Assembly: GCA_011057845.1 (NCBI GenBank)
Contig: DSDB01000382.1
Coordinates: 1-5,034 of the forward strand
Reading direction: 5' to 3'
Source: Phycisphaerales bacterium
GTDB lineage: Bacteria; Planctomycetota; Phycisphaerae; Sedimentisphaerales; Anaerobacaceae
Length of the DNA stretch: 5,034 nt
Below the pieces are notes generated by a model. The model was not told where the DNA came from. It did no database searches and worked only from the letters and a program-made list of their open reading frames with translations. This document shows positions 1-5,034 of the stretch, piece by piece. How positions within the stretch are numbered: position 1 is the first letter of the stretch; the number at the start of each line of letters is the position of its first letter. Both the position numbers and the translations under genes were made by a program.

Positions 1-2
1 AC

Positions 3-1538
3 CCCGACAATCCCCAATGGGGCCCGTTGCACGCCGCCCACCACTGGGGCCGGCCGGAACTGGGCTACTATATCTCCACGGACCCCTTCGTCATCGCCAG
101 ACACGCCTCCATGCTCACCGATGCCGGGGTTGACGTCGTCATCTTCGATACGACAAACCCGCCCTTCACCTTCAAAGAGTCGTATATGGCCCTGTGCCGG
201 CAGTTCCAGCAGATGCGCGACCAGGGCAACCGCACCCCCCGCATCGCATTCCTGGCCCCCTTCGGCGACCCGACCGTCACCGTCAACGCCGTCTACAACG
301 ACCTCTACGCGCCCGGTCTCTACAAGGACCTCTGGTTCCAGTGGAAGGGCAAGCCCCTGATCATGGCCGACCCGGCGTTCATCAAAGACCCGCAGATCCG
401 GTCGTTCTTCACCTGGCGAAAGCCCATCCCCTCTTACTTCACCGGGCCAACCGGACCTGACCAGTGGGGCTGGCTGGAAGTCTTCCCGCAACATGGCTTC
501 TACGACAGCGACCATCGCATCGAGCAGGTCACGGTCGGCGTCGCCCAGAACGCGGTCGGCCCGGAACTGTCCGCCATGAGCCATAAGGCCGGCGCCCGGG
601 GTAGAAGCTGGCATGATGGGGCCCGCGACAGCCGTCCCGACGCCGTCGCCATCGGCCTCAACATCGCCGAACAGTGGAGGCGGGCGCTCGAACTCGATCC
701 GTCGTTTATCTTCATCACCGGCTGGAATGAATGGGTCGCCGGTCGATTCAACAAGTGGTACAAGTACACCGGCGCCGACAGCTACTACCCCGACGCCCTG
801 TTCGTCGATCAGTACAATCACGAGTACAGCCGCGATATCGAACCCATGGCCGCCGGCCACACCGACAGCTATTACTACCAGATGGTCGAATACATCCGCC
901 GTTTCAAAGGCGTTCGCCGTCCCGCCGCCGCCTCGCCGCCGACCCGTATCGTCATCGACGGCGATTTCTCCGACTGGGCGGCCGTGGGCCCGGAGTACCG
1001 TGACACCATCGGCGATACCCTGCACCGCGACCATCGGGGTTATGGCGACACCCATTACACGGACACCACCGGCCGAAACGACATTATCCGCTGCAAGGTC
1101 GCCCGCGACAGCAATAGCCTCTATTTCTACGTCGAGACGCGGGACCCTCTGACGGCTTTCGCCGACCCCAACTGGATGCTCCTGTTTCTCGATACCGACG
1201 CTGATCCCAACACCGGCTGGCACGGTTACGACTACCTGGTGAACGCCCCTGTCATCGACGCGCAAACCACCACCCTCCGTCGGGCGACCCGCGGCTGGGA
1301 TCTCCCAACCACCGCCCATATCCCGTATCGCTCCAAGGGCAACCAACTCGAACTGCAAATCCCCCGCCGCGACCTGGGCCTGGACGGCAACCGGCCCATC
1401 AGCGTCGACTTCCACTGGGCCGACAACATCCAGCGGACCGATGACATCACCCCGTTTGCCCTCTCGGGCGACAGCGCCCCCAACCGCCGCTTCAACTACC
1501 GCTACACGATCCATGGCCCCGGCGATAAGAACCCGTAG
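3..1538 (+). CDS. GH71/GH99-like glycoside hydrolase with C-terminal CBM9-like domain (5' partial)
   Basis: The reading frame is open to the left edge; a TTG at 27 is in frame, but the codons before it also read as plausible protein (DNPQWGP), so I treat the gene as truncated. About 511 residues are visible. Residues ~18-280 look like a TIM-barrel hydrolase of the GH71/GH99/WbsX-like type: GYYISTDP, a strand-like DAGVDVVIFDTTN, WKGKPLIMADP, the strongly patterned GWLEVFPQHGFY and VGVAQNAVG, and FITGWNEWVAGRF at ~237-249. The WNEW motif (Glu at residue 243) is typical of these families and is a candidate active-site segment. From ~316 (IVIDGDFSDW) to the end is a CBM9/DOMON-like beta-sandwich, with LYFYVETRDP and LFLDTDADPNTGW as hallmark strands. 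By family analogy it should bind and cleave a polysaccharide outside the cytoplasm, but the signal peptide region is not in view and the substrate cannot be read. The C-terminus is complete (TAG). The family call is from memory of motifs; the exact CAZy family is uncertain. Confidence 0.75.
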   Translation, partial: PDNPQWGPLHAAHHWGRPELGYYISTDPFVIARHASMLTDAGVDVVIFDTTNPPFTFKESYMALCRQFQQMRDQGNRTPRIAFLAPFGDPTVTVNAVYNDLYAPGLYKDLWFQWKGKPLIMADPAFIKDPQIRSFFTWRKPIPSYFTGPTGPDQWGWLEVFPQHGFYDSDHRIEQVTVGVAQNAVGPELSAMSHKAGARGRSWHDGARDSRPDAVAIGLNIAEQWRRALELDPSFIFITGWNEWVAGRFNKWYKYTGADSYYPDALFVDQYNHEYSRDIEPMAAGHTDSYYYQMVEYIRRFKGVRRPAAASPPTRIVIDGDFSDWAAVGPEYRDTIGDTLHRDHRGYGDTHYTDTTGRNDIIRCKVARDSNSLYFYVETRDPLTAFADPNWMLLFLDTDADPNTGWHGYDYLVNAPVIDAQTTTLRRATRGWDLPTTAHIPYRSKGNQLELQIPRRDLGLDGNRPISVDFHWADNIQRTDDITPFALSGDSAPNRRFNYRYTIHGPGDKNP

Positions 1539-1565
1539 CGCCGCTACGTCAAACCCGTCTGCTGG

Positions 1566-1588
1566 AAAAAAGTGGTCCCGCAAGGACC
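1566..1588 (-). terminator. possible minus-strand intrinsic terminator
   Basis: GGTCC (1574-1578) and GGACC (1584-1588) form a 5-bp GC-rich stem with a 5-base loop. Read on the minus strand, the stem is followed after a few bases by a run of six or more T (the A-run at 1566-1571). On the plus strand there is no T-run, so it does not look like a terminator for the hydrolase gene just upstream. No minus-strand gene is visible that would need it, so it may be chance or may limit antisense transcription. GTGGT (1572-1576) can also pair with ACCAC (1595-1599), an alternative fold. Confidence 0.25.
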
Positions 1589-1659
1589 TATAAAACCACG
1601 CTACATGCCGCCACACCATCCACGCACCCTCGTCGGTCCTATTTTCAACCTGCCGACTC

Positions 1660-1688
1660 ATGACAAACCCTCTTCCTTGTGGTAGCAT
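1660..1688 (+). promoter_or_regulatory. candidate sigma70-like promoter for the S9 peptidase gene
   Basis: ATGACA (1660-1665) matches the TTGACA -35 consensus at five of six positions. It is followed, after exactly 17 bases, by TAGCAT (1683-1688), matching TATAAT at four of six. Transcription would start near 1695, giving a leader of about 110 bases before the ATG at 1804. A second -10-like hexamer, TACAAT (1726-1731), lacks a recognisable -35. Consensus matching is weak evidence in a GC-rich genome of unknown lineage, but these are among the few AT-containing stretches of this intergenic region. Confidence 0.35.
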
Positions 1689-1794
1689 AACCGCCTCTGG
1701 CACCAGCCCGACCCGCCGCCATTCGTACAATGCAGGCATGGACGCCCACATGCGCCGTGCACGAAACGCCAAGAACAGACCTATGTCAACGAAC

Positions 1795-1798
1795 GGAG
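1795..1798 (+). promoter_or_regulatory. ribosome binding site deciding the start at 1804
   Basis: GGAG sits five bases before ATG 1804, a normal Shine-Dalgarno spacing. The earlier in-frame ATGs (1660, 1738, 1750, 1783) have no comparable purine-rich site at the right distance. Together with the signal peptide that begins exactly at 1804, this site fixes the start of the S9 peptidase. Confidence 0.7.
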
Positions 1799-1803
1799 TA
1801 GCC

Positions 1804-4530
1804 ATGTTCAAGCGAATCGCTATCTTGACACTTCTGGCCGCCATCACCTTCGGCTCCAGCCTCATCGCCGACGAAAACACCGACAAGACCGACAAGGGCA
1901 ACATCGCCGACGCCAACGAGACTGCAAAGAAGGAACTTCAACTCAAGGACCTTATCCCCGACAAGAGCCCCTTCGGCCCGACCGCCTCCGACATGGCCTT
2001 CTCCCATGACGGCCGCTACGCCGCCTATCTCTATCGACCCTATAAAGAACGCCGCCATGGCAGCGATCTGTACCTGTTCGACGTCGAGACCGCCGAGACC
2101 AAACGGATCACGATGGCCTCTGTCATGGCCGCATTCCAGAAGAACACGCGAGACGTCGTCGAGGACCGAAAGAAAAAGACCAAGGCCGAAGCCGACAAGC
2201 AGGCCTCCGACAAGTCCGATCCCAATACGCCACGTACCGATGCCGGCAAGGCGACCTCGGACGCCAACGACACGGTCGGTAAGAGTTCGGACAGCAACGA
2301 CACAGGCGGCGATAAAGAACGCGAAAAGGACACCGACGACGAACAACGTAAACGCAAAGAACGAGGCGACTGGGTCACCGACAAGGACGCCGACGACGAG
2401 AAGGCCCCTCGATACGCCGGTATTGACTCGTTTACGTGGTCGCCCGTTGACCGGGAGATGTTGTTTCTATCGGAAGGCGATGTTTACCGTTATAACGTTG
2501 CCGACGGTTCCATCGCGCGCCTGACGCGCACGCGAGACCGCGAGAGCTCCGTCGAGTGGCTGCCCGACGGCAAGGGCTACACCTTCCGCCGGTCCAGGGC
2601 TTTGATGCGGGTCCTTTTCGGCAACGACGTCGAGAGGCAACTCGACCCGGCCTTTCCCAACGGCGATGAACTCAGCCATTACAGCCTCAGCCCGGACGGC
2701 GCCAAGATTGCCTTTCTGACCCGCAAGGAGGTCAAGTCCGGCCCCCCCAGCAAGGTCGAGATCGCCGACTACAAAGGCCGTCTGATGAAGGCCAGGGAGG
2801 TCGAGCGGCGCGTCTCCGACGATCCCCTGCCGGAACACGAACTGCGCGTCTACGTCTACCAGCTCAGTGACACCGCCGATGAGCAGGACCGTCTCACGGA
2901 GGTCTTCCTCGGCCACAGCCGGATGCCCAGTGACGAGATCAAGGCCCCCATCTGGTCCCCGGATTCCCGCCGCATGGCCTTTCTCGTCTACGAGCAGGAC
3001 CCCGAACTCATCAAAATCTACGAGACCCGCCTGGATCCAGCCCCGCGGACGCCGTCATCGCCCGACAATGAAGGCAAAGAAAACACCACGAAGGACGCCG
3101 ATACGGCCTCCGACAAACTGCCCGAACCTTCGAAGGCCCGTGAGATCTACCGTTTCCTGCACACCGGCGGCCCGAACACGCCCCGCCTCATGCGGATGTA
3201 CTACCTGGCGGACAACCATCACATCGTCTATCTCAGCGAGCAGTCCGGCTTTCGCCATCTCCACTTGCTGGACTCGCTCTACGAGAGCACCCGTCCCCTG
3301 ACACAGGGCCCGTTCGAGGTCTATCCCATCGACATCACCAGGGACCACAAGTGGATCTTCGTCCGCGCCACGAAGGAGAGCCCCTCGCAAATCGACGTCT
3401 ACCGCGTCCATCCCGAGACCGGTGAAATGACCCGCCTGACGCAGGCCGCCGGCGTGCATACCGACCCGGCCGTCAGCCCCGACGGCACAAAGGTGCTCAC
3501 GAACCTGGCCGCCTACGGGACCCTCAGAGAGCTGGTCTACATTGACGTGGATAAGCAAACGACCAAGGTCCTGACCGACTCGCATCCCGATGCGGCCCGC
3601 GAGTTCGCCAAACACAGCCCCGAGTTCTTCGATTACACCAACCGGCACGGACACCGCATCTATGGCATGGGCTTCAAGCCCGACAGCTGGAAAACGGCCG
3701 ACAAGCGGCCCTGCCTCATCTACTTCTACGGCGGTCCGCTCGGCACGCAGAAGCAAGTCATCCAGGCCGCCTATGGGGAAAGCGTCTACGCCTTCCCCTT
3801 CTACATGGCCGCCAAACACGGCTATGTCGCCGTTACCATCGACCCTCGCGGCAACAGCGGCTACGCCGGCGTCTTTGAGAAGGCCAACTTCGACCAGGTC
3901 GGCAAGCCCCAGGTCGAAGACCTCGTCGACGGCGTCAAGTTCCTCACCGCCAACTGGGGCGTCGATCCCAACCGGGTCGCCATCCACGGCTGGAGCTTCG
4001 GCGGCTTCCAGACGCAGATGTGCATGTACACCGAACCCAATGTCTTCGCCGCGGGCATCGCCGGCGCCGGCCCGACGGAATGGGAGAACTACAACTCCTG
4101 GTACACCCGCCACGCCATCGGCCGCAGCGAACCCGGCGAAGCCACCCTCAAGAAATTCTCCCTGCTTCCGCTGGCCAGGAACCTCAAAGGCCACCTCCTG
4201 CTCGTCCACGGCGTCGAAGACTCCAACGTCCTCTACCAGGATACGGTCAAGGTCTACCGTGAACTCCTCAAGGCCGGCAAGGAAACGCTCGTTGAACTCT
4301 TCCTTGACCCGACCGGCGGCCACGGTCTTGGTGGCGACGTCAAGAAGCTTGCCCGTTACCGCAAGTATGAGCAGTTCCTGCTGCGCACCATAGGCTGCTA
4401 CGAACCATCCGCCCCCGTTGAGATCAAACCCGCCGAGCAAGACAAATCGGATGCCCCCCCGACACAGGAAGACCAACCCCGCCGAAGAGGCCGCCGATCC
4501 AATCGACGCACGAACCTGCAAGCCCAATAG
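1804..4530 (+). CDS. exported S9 family (prolyl oligopeptidase/DPP IV-like) serine peptidase
   Basis: Predicted 908-residue serine peptidase acting outside the cytoplasm. The ATG at 1804 is chosen for its GGAG and because it opens a Sec signal peptide (MFKR, then a hydrophobic core, likely cleavage after LIA at ~22). Residues ~60-600 form a beta-propeller with PD40-type motifs: FSHDGRYAAYLY (~65), WSPVDREMLF (~211), LSPDGAKIAFL (~294), WSPDSRRMAFL (~384), VSPDGTKVL (~557). Residues ~610-865 are the alpha/beta-hydrolase domain. The triad is complete: Ser731 in GWSFGG, Asp806 in HGVEDSNV, His840 in GGHGLGG. Tyr642 in FYGGP fits the oxyanion-hole tyrosine. Trp760, Tyr763, Tyr767 and Asn808 align with DPP IV Trp659, Tyr662, Tyr666 and Asn710, suggesting a proline/alanine-accepting S1 pocket. 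I could not see a DPP IV-like Glu-Glu motif, so dipeptidyl release is unproven. Two charged low-complexity inserts (~112-203 and ~410-446) interrupt the propeller, and a 44-residue tail ends with Arg-rich PRRRGRRSNRR (892-902). It is longer than the ~700-770 residues usual in the family, mostly because of these inserts. Confidence 0.92.
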   Translation: MFKRIAILTLLAAITFGSSLIADENTDKTDKGNIADANETAKKELQLKDLIPDKSPFGPTASDMAFSHDGRYAAYLYRPYKERRHGSDLYLFDVETAETKRITMASVMAAFQKNTRDVVEDRKKKTKAEADKQASDKSDPNTPRTDAGKATSDANDTVGKSSDSNDTGGDKEREKDTDDEQRKRKERGDWVTDKDADDEKAPRYAGIDSFTWSPVDREMLFLSEGDVYRYNVADGSIARLTRTRDRESSVEWLPDGKGYTFRRSRALMRVLFGNDVERQLDPAFPNGDELSHYSLSPDGAKIAFLTRKEVKSGPPSKVEIADYKGRLMKAREVERRVSDDPLPEHELRVYVYQLSDTADEQDRLTEVFLGHSRMPSDEIKAPIWSPDSRRMAFLVYEQDPELIKIYETRLDPAPRTPSSPDNEGKENTTKDADTASDKLPEPSKAREIYRFLHTGGPNTPRLMRMYYLADNHHIVYLSEQSGFRHLHLLDSLYESTRPLTQGPFEVYPIDITRDHKWIFVRATKESPSQIDVYRVHPETGEMTRLTQAAGVHTDPAVSPDGTKVLTNLAAYGTLRELVYIDVDKQTTKVLTDSHPDAAREFAKHSPEFFDYTNRHGHRIYGMGFKPDSWKTADKRPCLIYFYGGPLGTQKQVIQAAYGESVYAFPFYMAAKHGYVAVTIDPRGNSGYAGVFEKANFDQVGKPQVEDLVDGVKFLTANWGVDPNRVAIHGWSFGGFQTQMCMYTEPNVFAAGIAGAGPTEWENYNSWYTRHAIGRSEPGEATLKKFSLLPLARNLKGHLLLVHGVEDSNVLYQDTVKVYRELLKAGKETLVELFLDPTGGHGLGGDVKKLARYRKYEQFLLRTIGCYEPSAPVEIKPAEQDKSDAPPTQEDQPRRRGRRSNRRTNLQAQ

Positions 4531-4531
4531 C

Positions 4532-4566
4532 CCATGCACAGCAGGGGCAGTCCCCCATGGCTGCCC
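4532..4566. terminator. hairpin cluster between convergent genes, possible weak terminator
   Basis: Just after the peptidase stop codon several overlapping stems are possible: GGGCAG (4545-4550) with CTGCCC (4561-4566); or GGGG (4544-4547) with CCCC (4552-4555) enclosed by CCATG (4532-4536) with CATGG (4556-4560). The location between two converging genes fits a shared terminator, but neither strand has a U-tract after the stem, so intrinsic termination is doubtful. The C-rich, G-poor sequence at 4562-4594 on the plus strand would also fit Rho-dependent ending. Confidence 0.3.
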
Positions 4567-4597
4567 GACAATCCCTACCCAATTCCCCAAACCCGCG

Positions 4598-5034
4598 TCA
4601 TCCCCGCCCGACTACGCCGGTGGCCAGAAGCAGGATATACGCCCCGTACAGCACAAGGAACACGACGGCTTCCCAGCGGTCCAGCGTTCGCCGTCGTCCC
4701 GTAAACATCCACACAAAAAGCAGAACACTCGCCGCGACCAGCACACCCATGTCGAGATTCGCCCCCGCCCCAACAGGTACCGGCCGAATCACCGAGCTGA
4801 CCCCAAGGATGAAGAAGATGTTGAAGATATTCGACCCCACCACGTTGCCCACCGCGATGTCGGCATTGCGCCGATAGGCCGCCGCGGCCGACGTTGCCAG
4901 CTCCGGCAGCGACGTGCCCACCGCCACAATCGTCAACCCGATCACCGTCTCACCCACCCCCAGAGCCGTCGCCAGCCGAACCGCCCCAGCCACCACCCAC
5001 TTGCCCCCGACGACCAGAGCCGCCAACCCCACCC
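4598..5034 (-). CDS. CaCA-family sodium/calcium exchanger, C-terminal half (5' partial)
   Basis: Membrane antiporter of the Ca2+/cation antiporter family (YrbG-like), expected to exchange Ca2+ for Na+ or H+ across the inner membrane. The gene runs off the right edge; a GTG codon at 5032-5030 is in frame but is almost certainly an internal Val. The stop is TGA (4600-4598). About 144 residues are visible, with five hydrophobic segments at ~3-23, 29-52, 60-82, 93-111 and 121-141, fitting TM6-TM10 of the ten-helix fold. The family's second alpha repeat is unmistakable: GLTIVAVGTSLPE (32-44) and VGNVVGSNIFN (61-71). By alignment with the Methanocaldococcus NCX structure, Thr40, Ser41, Glu44 and Ser67 match ion-coordinating residues, while its Asp240 position is Asn71 here, as is common in YrbG-like proteins. 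The cytoplasmic loop is a short GRRR (112-115). The gene converges on the peptidase gene with a 67-base gap, so they are separate transcription units. The promoter is outside the window. Confidence 0.9.
   Translation of the reverse strand, partial: VGLAALVVGGKWVVAGAVRLATALGVGETVIGLTIVAVGTSLPELATSAAAAYRRNADIAVGNVVGSNIFNIFFILGVSSVIRPVPVGAGANLDMGVLVAASVLLFVWMFTGRRRTLDRWEAVVFLVLYGAYILLLATGVVGRG

Noticed and set aside
27..29. TTG at 27 as the true start of the hydrolase
   Set aside because: The frame is open to the left edge with sensible codons, there is no Shine-Dalgarno or signal peptide, and the barrel would be starting abruptly.
1534..1548. Short hairpin CGTAGC-GCC-GCTACG across the hydrolase stop codon as a terminator
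   Set aside because: The stem is perfect over 6 bp, but there is no T-tract after it on the plus strand, and a stem this short is common by chance in GC-rich DNA.
1786..2346. A 186-codon minus-strand frame with a hydrophobic, membrane-like Val/Leu/Gly composition
   Set aside because: The hydrophobicity comes from reading the Asp (GAC) and Lys (AAG) codons of the peptidase linker backwards as Val and Leu; no start signal or family motif supports it.
3055..4590. A 511-codon open frame on the minus strand, antisense to the peptidase catalytic domain
   Set aside because: It overlaps a plus-strand gene with an intact triad and signal peptide. Its translation has no recognisable motif and is the Gly/Val/Ala/Asp-rich pattern expected opposite a GC-rich gene, so it is a codon-bias shadow.
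5030..5032. GTG at the right edge as the start of the exchanger
   Set aside because: Only the second alpha repeat and TM6-TM10 are visible; a CaCA exchanger needs the first half, so the GTG is an internal Val codon.

Overview
This 5 kb stretch of GC-rich DNA (strongly C/G-biased third codon positions) holds three bacterial protein-coding genes, two of them cut by the window edges. The mix (a GH71/99-like enzyme with a CBM9-like domain, a secreted S9 peptidase with long charged inserts and an Arg-rich tail, and a CaCA-type exchanger) suggests an environmental planctomycete-like or related PVC/Bacteroidota-type polysaccharide degrader. That placement is inference from protein style only; the window has no rRNA or marker gene.

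Layout. Positions 3-1538 (+) are the 3' part of a gene for a TIM-barrel glycoside hydrolase-like protein with a C-terminal CBM9-like domain; its start lies left of the window. A 265-base non-coding stretch (1539-1803) follows. It holds a sigma70-like promoter candidate, a clear Shine-Dalgarno sequence, and a hairpin plus T-tract readable only on the minus strand. Positions 1804-4530 (+) encode a complete exported prolyl oligopeptidase/DPP IV-like S9 serine peptidase of 908 residues. A 67-base convergent gap with overlapping small hairpins (4531-4597) separates it from positions 4598-5034 (-), the C-terminal half of a sodium/calcium exchanger of the CaCA (YrbG-like) family; its start lies right of the window.

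The genes do not look like one operon. The first two share a strand but are separated by 265 bases with their own promoter candidate, and the third is convergent. The hydrolase and the peptidase could both serve extracytoplasmic breakdown of glycans and peptides, but nothing in the sequence links them functionally.

I found no mobile element, CRISPR array, RNA gene or convincing undescribed system. The points most worth a second look are the hydrolase's domain architecture and the charged, repeat-like inserts in the peptidase propeller.
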